Assembly (NCBI GenBank): GCA_020186115.1
Contig: WSYJ01000125.1
Location: forward strand, 1 to 64,000
Reading direction: 5' to 3'
Length of the DNA stretch: 64,000 nt
From: Histomonas meleagridis
Taxonomy: Eukaryota; Parabasalia; Tritrichomonadida; Dientamoebidae
The notes under the pieces: model-generated
What the model saw: only the letters and a program-made list of their open reading frames with translations
Told to the model about the DNA's origin: nothing
Databases searched by the model: none
Translations under genes and position numbers: made by a program
In this document: in pieces, positions 1 to 10,138 of the stretch
Layout of the letters: each line of letters starts with the position of its first letter
How positions within the stretch are numbered: position 1 is the first letter of the stretch

Positions 1-70
1 AGGGCATAACGGTCGTTTCCATTGAATTAATGTATATCTGATGTTTCAAATCTATTAATTTTTTTTCGAT

Positions 71-220
71 AAGTGACTCTTTACGCCAAATGAAATTAAA
101 TTAATAAAATTGAATACAATAAGTGCCGCTTTGCATCATATAAAATTAAATTAATTAAATTGAGCGCAGTAATTGCCGTTTTGCATCGAGAAAAATCGAA
201 TGAAAAAATTGAATTTCAGA
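71..220. repeat. Three imperfect 50-bp tandem repeats
   Basis: Three adjacent 50-bp blocks (71-120, 121-170, 171-220) share the order AAGTGccgcTTTgCATc, then an AAATTAAATTAATnAAATTGA-like tract. The third copy is the most diverged. No reading frame runs through them. They may be a subterminal repeat of a mobile element or a simple local duplication. A TAACGGT motif lies just upstream at about 8-14. Confidence 0.7.
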
Positions 221-1293
221 AATGTTATATTGCTCAAATTTGTATCTATCTAAAATGAAAGAATTTTATTATTGTTTCAATAATAAACATGTGAACTTTT
301 TCGTGTTATCAAAATTCAATATTAATTTATGAATGCAGCAAAAAATTGTCTATGAATACAGATGAAATAGAATATAATGAAAATAATGTTGAATTCTAAT
401 TCGTATCATTAAAAATATGTATGAATCGTATAATAAGTATTATTTTTTTAATTTATTATATATTATTTATGAAATACATAGCATATGTGATATCACATGA
501 TCATAAAATGTATCTTATATGAAAAAAAATATTAAGATTAACAATTTCGTTGTCATATAAATAGTAATTTACATAGAAAATAAATATAATATAATTATTC
601 ATCGAATGAATTTTTATATATCAATGTATGCATTCATAAATTGCAAGATTAACTATATGTAATTAAATATCGAATATAATATTATCACTTCAATTTTAGT
701 TAACTTATATAGCAAATGAGAAATTTATATAATTATCACATTAGCAAATATCAACATCTACATTTCTGATTTCATTTTAATTTTCGATATCGTCGTGTGA
801 ACAACACCAAACTACTATTTATTATCGTGTGAACGATATCAAAAAATAAATAAATAGTAGTGTAAATTATATTTTTTTATCAGTGAATAAAATGAAGTAA
901 ATGAATTTTTGATTAGCTTCTGATATGATATATGCTAATATCAGTATCATAATAATATATTAATATTATTATATATAATATATTATTACTATTATATATA
1001 ATATATTATTACTATTATATATAATATATTATTACTATTATATATATTTATACTATAATATATATTATTACTATTATATTATATAGTATAAATAGTATAA
1101 AAAACCAAATTTCAATATCTACATAATAGATGATGTACTATATTTTTGAATTCTTTATTTGATATGTATATTTATTCTTAGTACATTATATTTACCTTAT
1201 ATGTTGTTAAAGTTCATAGTGGTGACAAATATTTATATTTATAAAATTAGAACGTTATTTTAGAATATATTCAAAAGACGTTTATTAATATTA
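221..1293. other. AT-rich intergenic stretch with hairpin and microsatellite-like repeats
   Basis: No coding sequence is visible. Two structured spots stand out. At 786-861 there are two overlapping inverted repeats (GATATCGT at 786-793 with ACGATATC at 833-840, and ACTACTATTTATT at 811-823 with its complement at 849-861). At about 960-1090 there are about three copies of a 23-bp AT unit containing TATTACTATTATATATAATA. Both could be slippage or hairpin products. Nothing suggests an RNA gene. Confidence 0.5.
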
Positions 1294-3370
1294 ATGAAGA
1301 AGAAACCATCCACCCAAACATTAATAATGGATAGGCTCATGGAAGCATTTGTCGAATGCACAGAAATGAACAACAAAATAGTGAGCATTCCATCAGAAGA
1401 AACTTCAAATTATAACCATTTTGATTCTTATGCTCTATTAAGCATTTCAGACAAAATAAATCACGAATTAAAAAGTTTAGGACTTACAAATCCATCGCCC
1501 AAAAATGACGAATGCTATGAAACACCATCCAATTTCATTAACTATTTAAATAACTTGAAATAAGGAACATCACCGAATTTAATGATTTAAAGACAACAAT
1601 AAAAGATGAATCAATCAAAAATATTTGCCCATTTTCATGTAGCGATTCGAATCTATATAAGAAAAATGTCAATGTATATTATATGAAATTCGTATGCAGG
1701 TTTCATACAAAGAAATTATATAAATGTCCTGCGACTTTTACAAAAAAAATACGAAAAAATATAATTTTTTCGATTAATTATGAAAACCTTTATCATTGTC
1801 ATAGTCTCGATAATCTTTTCGTAGAAAGCAAGTTTCCCCTTTTAACTTCAAATCAAAAAGAAAAAATAAAGAATAAAGCAAGAATTGGAATGCCAACAAA
1901 TCTCATTCGCCGTTTTAATGCACCCAATGTATTGCCTGAACAATTGTATAATATTATTAGAAATGATAAAAATAAACAATTTGAGAATGATATTGAAAAT
2001 CTTACTCAATATACACAAAAATGTAAGGGAGAATATGACATTATCTGGAAAAATTATAATAATAATAAATTTGATAGTCTATTAATGATAAATTTGATAA
2101 TATAATACTTTTCTTATGCATAAGATATTGTTGTAATAGATGATACTGAATGCACCAATAGATTTCATTATCCCTTTTTACCTTTTTATGTATTCGATGA
2201 GAATAGCAAAGTTCAAATGCTTGCTATATCAATCATGACATCGAAAGAAAAAAAAATTTCACTGAAATCATGAAATCTTCGAAATTAGTTATTACATATA
2301 TTAGAATTCTTATTGTTGATTAATTGATTGCTCAAATAGAGGCAATCAAAAAAGTATATTCGAATTCAATTCTGATTTATTGTCGAATTCATATTTCTAG
2401 AAATATTGAACACAAAATGGGTAGGAATTCAATGATAGAAGATTTGTTCTGGAAATTTGTCGATAAAAAAATAACTGAAGATGAATATATAACTAAATTA
2501 CGAAATTTAATTCAATTTCATCATTCATAACATATCCAAAATTCACTTAATGACCTTCAACATTATGATTCTTATTATATAAAAAAAATAGGTCATTTTA
2601 CGACTAATGCTGCTGAAGGTAGTATTGGTAATTTGAAAAAGTGGACAAATCATGAGTTGCTTCCACTAAAATAAATTTTATTAATGTTCATAAATGAATC
2701 TAAAATTATGATGAAAAATCATTGCAAATTAAAGTATAATCAGTTAGATAAAAAAATTTATAATGGTAAAAAGCTTGGATTATATGCCATCAATAAAATT
2801 CAAAAGACAATATATAAATGTGAGAAATCAATAATTAGAGCGTCACACATAGATGCAAGCATTGCACAATCTGAATGTTATAAATTAGAAAAATGTGACT
2901 GTAGAAAAGATTTACCATGTATTCACATTATTAATGAACAGTCTCATACAAAAAATGAAAATGATCCATTAATCAGAGAAGAAAAAATTGAAAATATATA
3001 TTTTTTTCATGAGTGTTCTGAAAATATACCATCATTTAATTCGACAATTACTGTACAATCTATTAAAAAAGAAAATTGGAGCTACAACTTCATCATGACT
3101 AAAATGCAATATTAAGCAGATGCAGCACAACGTACGGAAACTGCACGGAATCTAATTAAAAACTTTATCGATGAAGCCGAGAAATCAAAAATATTAATCG
3201 ACCCAAATGCCATAGATGTTCTCGTTATCCCAGGGGCCCAATTAACTGTTCCATCAGAAGTTGCTGAAAAATATAATAAAAAAAGAAAATAGGTAATACA
3301 TTGTAGCAATTGTCATGGAATAGGTCATAATTGTGCAACATACCTATTAAATGAAAAACATCTTTGATAT
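1294..3370 (+). pseudogene. Decayed MULE (Mutator-like) transposase
   Basis: Fragments of one transposase lie in order but in different frames with stops. An N-terminal part (1294-2100) includes MPTNLIRRFNAPNVLPEQLY. A catalytic region near 2130-2530 includes IDDTECTNRFHYPLLPFYVF, then IRILIVD followed by a stop, then LIAQIEAIKKVY and IYCRIHISRNI; these match the first two acidic positions of the MULE DDE fold. A SWIM-type CxC/CxH element (KCDCRKDLPCIHII) sits near 2890-2935. The C-terminal tail (about 3115-3290) is followed by a zinc knuckle, CSNCHGIGHNCATY (about 3302-3343), whose last cysteine is replaced by Tyr. Several stops and frame changes make it non-functional. MULEs are abundant in trichomonad genomes. 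Terminal inverted repeats were not found by eye. Confidence 0.75.
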
Positions 3371-4842
3371 CAATTTAGAAAATAATTAATCGATCATGAT
3401 CTTTGAAATCAATATTGCTGAACATTTGGTTATGTGCCATATTTATAAAAATAATTTATAAAACTTGTATACTCATCTAGTTGATAACCAAATTTTTATT
3501 ATCTTTTCAATCGTTTATTCGTGTTCAAACGTTATTTCAGCGGCCAAGTAATGGATATATTTTCCAAGTTGATTAATTGATTTAATTTGGAAAAATTTTG
3601 AGACTTCCGAGAAGGAATAAAATATCTAAAATTAAGAAGAAATTCGCGTTTATAAAAAAAGTTATATGCAAAAAACAAATTGCTTAATAAAAAAAAATTA
3701 TGTACAAATATTAATTTTTGATTTGAAATGAAGTACATATATTCACAAATATTGCCACCAAAATTGAAATAATAATTTTAAAAAACCATTGAGTTCCAAC
3801 TTCCTTTAATATCTGATAATTATGAATTTCTTATTTTTGCCCGAAATATTGGCAATGAAAAGAATTATAGATAAGAAATATTATATAAAATAGATATAAG
3901 TGTTGATTTCCATTAGATAGGGGAAACATAATAATTATCGTCATTTCATAGAAAAAAATATTAATAAATTGGAAAGCTTTCAAGGTTAAATCATTCATAA
4001 TAATAAGGGAAATTGTTTGTTAATTTTTCACATTTGAATGATATCGTAATTTGGAGATATCAGCGAAAGGATGATAATATCGTTGTATAGATACCAAAAG
4101 AATGCATCGCGTCATGAAGAGTTCTGATCTCATCAACATTACTATATTCTGCAATAATCGGTGGAATATCATAATTAATTTGTTGGATCTTGTTTTTTGT
4201 TTATGATTGAACTATATAAAACATTGTTGTATTGATTTGATAAATGTTGTAAAGTGTTTTATTATTTCTGTTATAGTTAATGGTAAAAATGCCATAAGTG
4301 AAATATATCTTATCTTCAAATCTTGAAGTATAATAGCGCGATTACGTACCATTGTAATTTGATGTTATCTGTGTCTGATATAAGAAATTCAAATAATTGT
4401 TTTGTGATATCAATTTTAACGAGGATAATATTATTGGCGGGTTTTCCAATTTTCGGTGTAGTTTTACCACGGATCGAATCGTTTATGACGACCGTTATGC
4501 CTTGGAAATACGATTTCTCTATAAAAATTATATTCACAAATTTTCAAACTTATTTGCGATAAAATTTATTGGATCAAACGGGTCCTAGGATTTTTTCTAA
4601 ACTCGATTGGTTAAAAGTGACGCAAAGCACTTGTACGAAAAGTAAGTATCTCTCAATCTGAGAGTACTGTTTTTTGAATGGTTACTTGATCTCTCTAAGA
4701 AATAGGTACTTGTACTTGTACATTGACCGTCAAATTGCGGTTAAAAATAGACCATTCAAAAATATGGTGATTAAAATTGAATCATTTCTCGAATGATGCA
4801 ATTATTGAATTCAAAATTTTTAATTTTTAGATTCAAAGTCAT
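3371..4842. other. Non-coding or unrecognised decayed stretch
   Basis: No gene could be supported here. Short open frames at 4316-4590 on both strands have no recognisable motif. An inverted repeat pairs TTTTTGAATGGT (4671-4682) with ACCATTCAAAAA (4751-4762) around a loop of about 68 nt, just before the hAT-like remnant. It could be part of an element end. Confidence 0.4.
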
Positions 4843-5540
4843 GTGTTTAGATTCAAACTTCGTACTTTGATCAGAATTTATCAGAATTTTGCAAATCGAG
4901 ATGGTATCACATCATTTCTTCGAATGCGAAATATTGTAAGTATTCCATTTATTGAAGCTAATGAAATTTTTGACATTAATAGACTGAATCAATTACCAAA
5001 AATAATTGTACCCAAACCACCAAACAAAATTACTCTTGCTTTTGCACAGAAACATTAAAATTATGATTATATTTATTTGATGATTGGGTGTAAAATTGGC
5101 TTTTGTTCTTTGTGTAACAAATATATTTTTTCAGATCCAGGGAATGTTCCAAAACATGTTAAAGCAAAACATTATACTTCACAATTATGGAAGAATAATT
5201 TCGATACAATAATTAATTTTTTTGCAGTTAATGCAATTCCACATTCAATAATAGAGTCCAAATCGTTTGCCGAATTATTTCCATATTCATTACCTTCATT
5301 AGGAACATTTGAAACTAGATTCCATGAAACTTATTTAATGATTCAATCGAAAATTATAAGTATTCTTGATCAATGTCCATATTATTCTCTTTCTCTTGAT
5401 GAATGATCTAGGTATAATTATAATTTTATTGGAATTTCGGTAACAATCGAGAGTGGTTATTATTTATTATGTTTAACGGAAAACGATTTTAATAAATTAA
5501 ATAAGTTATATAATATTGGTAATGAACTAGGATCATTTAG
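4843..5540 (+). pseudogene. Truncated hAT-like transposase with BED zinc finger
   Basis: A single frame runs from 4843 to about 5540 with two in-frame stops (TAA at 5056, TGA at 5404). It encodes a BED-type finger, CSLCNKYIFSDPGNVPKHVK followed by AKH, with the C-x2-C...H-x4-H spacing. It continues to YSLSLDE, a stop, then SRYNYNFIGISVTIESGYY. That last stretch resembles the first catalytic-Asp region of hAT transposases (LDEWTS...YIGI), with the expected Trp codon turned to TGA. The frame ends where antisense mariner-like sequence begins, so the catalytic core is missing. hAT is the best family guess from the BED finger plus the DEW region. Confidence 0.6.
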
Positions 5541-6345
5541 GGTAGAGTAGATAGGGTGTCCTACATTACCGTAGAATCTCAATGAATAAACAATATTAAA
5601 ATGATTTTTAATCATCATTTTATTCAGCGTGAAAATATCCACCATTGTGCTCAATTATCCACTTGCATCTTATCTCCCATTCTTTAAGAACTTAAAACAA
5701 AGTTTCGTGTGAAATTTGAGCTAAAATTTCGGTTACTGATTTAAAAAAATGTCCTGGTGTATCGAACGAATGCCCTTAGAGCTTTTCTTTTACATAGTCG
5801 AATGAGAAGAAGTCGGATGGGGCAATATCTGAAGAATAAGGTGAGTGAGGGATTCTTTTATATAAAGATTTGTCGATAAAAGTTTTCGTACGTCATGAAT
5901 TGTGGAACTTTACAATTATCGAGATGTCGCCATATTTTATGTTTCCCCTCCCTGGCCAGATCGTATTACTTCTATCATTTAATGGCACCATTATATTATC
6001 AATGAAATATTGGCTATTATATGAAGTATCATTTGGAGCCATGTTTACGATGTGAAATCAAACACCTCAAATTATTGTGAACATAATTTTTGAAATGTTA
6101 ATATGAGAACTGTCTCCAATTGAGTTCTCATCTCCTTCTAGAACTTATTCTTCGAAAAATTGCTTCATATAATAACCACGATTGATCCCCTGTCTAAGGT
6201 TCAGAAAAAAATTGTGCTTGCATGAATTGATTATGCTTAAAAGTTTCTCGCACTTTTGGATTCTCACATTTTTTTGATAAATATTTAAAAAGTGGGGAAG
6301 CCAACGTGTATGCCTATATACTAGCTTAAGATGTACTGTCATGTA
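5530..6345 (-). pseudogene. Decayed mariner-like transposase
   Basis: Read on the minus strand, three mariner landmarks occur in order across frames. RHTRWLPHFLN and KNVRIQKCEKLL are followed by TGDQSWLLYE (around 6130-6190, first catalytic Asp). HLDNCKV lies at about 5920 (second Asp). PHSPYSSDIAPSDFFSFDYV lies at about 5800-5860 (third Asp region). A C-terminal WIIEHNGGYFHAE (about 5620-5660) is typical of the mariner end. Stops and frameshifts separate the parts, and the N-terminal DNA-binding region is not recognisable. Mariner elements (Tvmar1) are known from Trichomonas vaginalis. This copy is dead. Confidence 0.75.
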
Positions 6346-7369
6346 GCGATATATTTCTATAAAATAATTGTGTTGTCAAGTAATTCTGTTGAAGTTATTT
6401 TTTCATTAATATATTTTTAATAAGTTACAAATATGATAAATCAATTCTGAAAAAAACCATCGTTTATAAAATTTTTATATTTTTGAATTCATATCAAATG
6501 GAAGGTCAATGATTAATATGTGTTGTTTGTAATAACTATGAAATATGTAATCAATATCCATATCATATTAGAAGAAAGGATACATAAGAATTAGTAAATG
6601 AAACTCTCAATAATACTAATGGTTATTATTATTGTTATCTTAATAATACATTTTATTTAAAACCATGAATTATAGCGACACAATTTATCGGAAATATAGA
6701 TCCTGAAATATATATCGTTGTTGATCATAAAAATAGAATTAAAACAGATAATAGAATTGAATTTACGATGGACAACTTATAGTGATAATAATAAAAACAA
6801 GACATCTCATAAAGGATATGAATATGAATAATTTAATAATATTGATAATGATGGTATTGAGGTTGATTCTTATGGAAAATATCAGTTAAATGATTATTAT
6901 AATAATGAGAAAACTGATTTGTTTTATTTCTTTACTGGATCTCAATATCGTATATTAAAAAGAAATTTTAGAAAAGATGATAGAGAATTTGTTTACGTAA
7001 AAGATATATATGGTGATCAAGTTGTTATTCATTATTATACTCGTAAAAAGAGATATGGTTTGATATGAGTAATTTATTGTTATGATGTAATTCTTTCGTA
7101 AAATAAAGGTGGTAAGATCATACCATCTTAATGATTCTTTTGAAAATACTATGAAAAAAAGGTTTGCGCAAAAAAAGAGCAACCAATATATCAGATAAAG
7201 AAAGGTTATTCTTATGAGAACTTCTCATTTAAGAATACTATAAAAAAGAAGTCTATGCGAGATCTCATAAACCCATAAATCATCTTAATAAAAGGTTAGT
7301 TTTCGACAAACGCCTCGGTTTAAAAATTTTGTCATTATTATTTCTTATACAAAAAAGAAGTGATGAAGT
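6346..7369 (+). other. Decayed sequence with coding-like fragments
   Basis: No intact gene is present. A plus-strand fragment at about 6920-7065 reads DLFYFFTGSQYRILKRNF and then VYVKDIYGDQVVIHYYTRKK before a stop. It looks protein-coding but matches no family I can name. It may be the upstream part of the KilA-N gene that follows, or of the element that carried it. Confidence 0.3.
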
Positions 7370-8148
7370 TCAACAACAAACAATTGTATCTAATAACGAA
7401 AAGTTTATTTACTATATTTATAATAACACCACTATTTTAGTTAGAGAAAAAGATTGATATATTAATGCAACTAAAATGGTTAACCAAATCAATATTTCAC
7501 TCAACAATAAAAGGCAGTTAAAAAATTGTTTTAAAGGACTCGATATGAAAGAGTATATCGAAGAATTAATAGCTCAATATGAACTAGGACAAATTTGTCA
7601 TTTAATGACATAATTAATAATCTCCAAGATCTGTTTTCGGAAGATATGTTCATCCTAAATTAGTCAACTATATATGCTTCTGGGCTTTCCCTAAGAATGC
7701 AGTATATGTTGGTATAATAATGTATACTATTAATGATATTGGAAAAGCAAAATTAATTGATGATGAATCTAATATGAAAGAAGTTATTGATATCTTAACT
7801 AATGAATTAGAATTATATAAAAATAAATATAAAGAACTTATTACTAAACAAAGAATTAATGAACAAATAATTTATAATGAAAGTGTTAGATGTAATGTTA
7901 ATGATAGAAAGTTAACTATATTTTACCAAGATAATCTTATTAAAATATCAGCTGATAACAATAGATCTTTCAAAAGATATATTATTCGATATATATTTCC
8001 AGCAAGTATGAATATCAGAATGATGTTAGAGAACGAAAAACTTATCAATAAAATGAATAATATTACAGATGACGAATATATTGAAATAAGAGATTATTTG
8101 AATTCATTACGATTAAATTCAAGAGTAGAAGGATTAGATTACTTATGA
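7370..8148 (+). pseudogene. Decayed KilA-N domain protein
   Basis: The N-terminal part reads EKFIYYIYNNTTILVREKD, a stop, then YINATKMVNQINISLNNKRQ (about 7395-7520). A second part in another frame reads RYVHPKLVNYICFWAFPKNA followed by VYVGIIMYTIND (about 7645-7735). YINATKM and YVHPKL...WASP-like segments are the core of the KilA-N DNA-binding domain of large DNA viruses, phages and their eukaryotic relatives. An open C-terminal segment (7720-8148) adds a coiled coil and a conserved-looking end (IRYIFPASMNIRMMLENEK). Internal stops and frame changes make it a pseudogene. KilA-N genes are numerous in Trichomonas vaginalis. Confidence 0.65.
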
Positions 8149-8289
8149 ATGAGTTATTTTTGTAATAAATGATTCTGGACAAAACTGTCCTGCTTATTTT
8201 TGAAAAACAGCTACAGTGATATTATTTATTATACTTGTTATTTTTCCAATTCACATATTGTTTATTTTCGTTGTTATAACAGTATCATC

Positions 8290-9023
8290 ATCAATAACAC
8301 TACCATGATATAAATGTATCCAGTGTTGGGTCAGGTGTTAAAAGTCAATGGTTCAATGTTGATCATTCTCTAAATCCATATCCAGGTTACATCACTATTA
8401 AATACACTTTTACAAAGCATTTCGTAGACCATGGAGATCAAGAAATTTATGTTTGCAACTGGTAATTTCACAGGAATTGGTGCTGATAATGACCTTCGCA
8501 CAGACTACGAAAAATTAGTTGCTATTTGGATATGGATTCGTGACAACATTGAATATGGTGGTGTAGGCCAGAACGGAAATTCAGCATATGATGCAATTGT
8601 TGACCATAAAGTTGTTTGCCAAGGTTATTCAGCTATATCATCTCTCTTCTTTAATCGTGAAGGGATTGAAGGGATTGCTGTTATTGGAATTACAACAAGT
8701 GATCATGCATGGAATTGGGTTTATTTTGGCGAAGATTGGTATGCATATGACAACACAGATTCTTAAGAAGGATTATTCTTAAAGGCAATTAATGGTAATT
8801 ATTATAGGAAATATTAGAAGAAGCAAGAGCAAAAAATGAGGAATTAAAGTCAAATGCAATTCCAGATGATTCCAATGAAGGTAATACAAACACTACTGCT
8901 GTGGCGATAGCTATTCCTATTGCTGTGGTGGTAGTTGCTGTTGCTGTTGTTGTCGTCATTGTTATCGTAAGAAGAAAGAAACAAGCAAACAATAAAATTT
9001 ATGATAAATCGCCTGAAATTTGA
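8290..9023 (+). pseudogene. Frameshifted transglutaminase-like surface protein
   Basis: Three frames together give an extracellular-type membrane protein fragment. The lead segment is SQWFNVDHSLNPYPGYITIK (about 8345-8450). A transglutaminase-core segment (8431-8766) follows, with VAIWIWIRDNIEYGG, VVCQGYS (catalytic Cys), SDHAWNWV (His) and WYAYDNTDS (Asp). After a stop and frameshift, a tail (about 8819-9023) carries a hydrophobic helix rich in Val/Ala/Ile, then RRKKQANNK and a short cytoplasmic end. The Cys-His-Asp order fits the transglutaminase/protease superfamily, and the single transmembrane helix with basic tail fits trichomonad surface proteins. It is broken by at least two frame changes and a TAA, and no start codon is evident. 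Confidence 0.6.
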
Positions 9024-9094
9024 ATTTACTCGGATTAATAGCAAAAGCCATATTAATTTGCAAAATAGATTTGTAGATGTATTTAATTTTAATT

Positions 9095-9460
9095 TATTCA
9101 TCTATAGAATATGCGTTTTCCATTTCGAACTCCGTGAACATATTTTGTGTTTCAGCACTTATCAACTCCGGATCTTCATAAAATATCATTTAACATTCGC
9201 TTGTGAATTCCTTATCGAACTGCGAAGTGTCTGTCACATCGCTTTGTTTTGGCTCCATTGCATTGGTATCTTCAGTAATAAATCATTCCAATCAATGTTT
9301 GTAAAGAATGGATGCTTTTTCAGATCTTCAACTTCATTTGGACCAGCTCCAAGTCTCTTCGCTGGATTACGTTCCAAAAGCTTTGATATGAAATCTAGAT
9401 TCTTCTAGAAAATTGGAACCCTTTTGTATACAATTTGATTAATAACTTCATCTTGATTTA
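9095..9460 (-). pseudogene. C-terminal remnant of an AGC protein kinase
   Basis: The minus strand reads DFISKLLERNPAKRLGAGPN and EVEDLKKHPFFTNIDWNDLL (about 9290-9400). This is the last part of an AGC kinase catalytic domain (PKA/AKT/PKC type), including the invariant Arg of the RLG motif. After a frame change it continues DVTDTSQFDKEFTSE and PELISAETQNMFTEFEMENA, which resembles the AGC C-terminal tail. A TAG sits just upstream of the first segment, and the rest of the kinase is absent. It is a dead fragment on the opposite strand to its neighbours. Confidence 0.65.
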
Positions 9461-9804
9461 AATATTTGAGGTTAATTATTAGATATAATTTATCTTATTT
9501 TAACTTTAATAAATACCGAATGTTAAAAAAAATATATTCGAAAAAACATGAATAAAATTATAAAAGGTGAGAAAGAAAAAAAAAATTAAGATAGACAAAT
9601 GAAGCCAGTGGCTAAAATCATGGTAAGAACGCCATTTCCCATTATTTGTCTGCTATTACCATCTGTATTGGTAGTTATTTTATCCTAAAATAATATTTAT
9701 GAAACAAAAATAAGAAATACATTTGTTGTAATTCATCATAAAACTTTTTATTTCCATTGATCAAAAAAAGGAATAGTATCATTTTTATTATAAATCTTAG
9801 AATT

Positions 9805-10015
9805 ATGAATTCAATTGATGAAAAAATTTTTTCTTATCTTCAACTTTCTGATTTAATCCAATTTAAAATTAATGATACTCAGGATGATAGAGAAGCATTA
9901 CAAAACGATTTGAATATTATTGGGATAAAATAGGTAAAATAGTTTTTGAAGTTCCATTAAATGAACCTATATTTCCAAAATATTGCAAAGCTGAAGAACC
10001 TTCTGAAAGCCCTTA
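9805..10015 (+). pseudogene. Small unrecognised open frame, probably a remnant
   Basis: An ATG at 9805 opens 42 codons (MNSIDEKIFSYLQLSDLIQF at the start). A second frame continues coding-like sequence, KIGKIVFEVPLNEPIFPKYC, to a stop near 10014. The start vaguely resembles an F-box helix (leucine-rich SYLQLSDL), but this is too little to name a family. Most likely it is a frameshifted fragment of a larger gene. Confidence 0.3.
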
Positions 10016-10093
10016 AACAAATAATTTATTAATTAATACCGTTTTTCATGTGATGGAACTGTGAAAGTGCACTATTTTCATAGTAAAATTTGT

Positions 10094-10126
10094 GACGGTT
10101 ATACATGATTTGGGCACGAACGGTTA
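10094..10126 (+). promoter_or_regulatory. M3-like (Myb-site) promoter motifs before the Furry-like gene
   Basis: TGACGGTT (about 10093-10100) and GAACGGTTA (10118-10126) lie 46 and 21 nt before the ATG. They resemble the YAACGGY M3 core-promoter element described in Trichomonas vaginalis, where a Myb-type factor binds. Similar motifs occur before other genes in this window. Assignment is by motif only. Confidence 0.4.
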
Positions 10127-10138
10127 TAAATCCCTTGG

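Noticed and set aside
8789-9101. Minus-strand open frames rich in Thr and Asn
   Set aside because: They are the reverse of the Val/Ala membrane helix and of GTT/GCT-rich DNA in the transglutaminase-like remnant.
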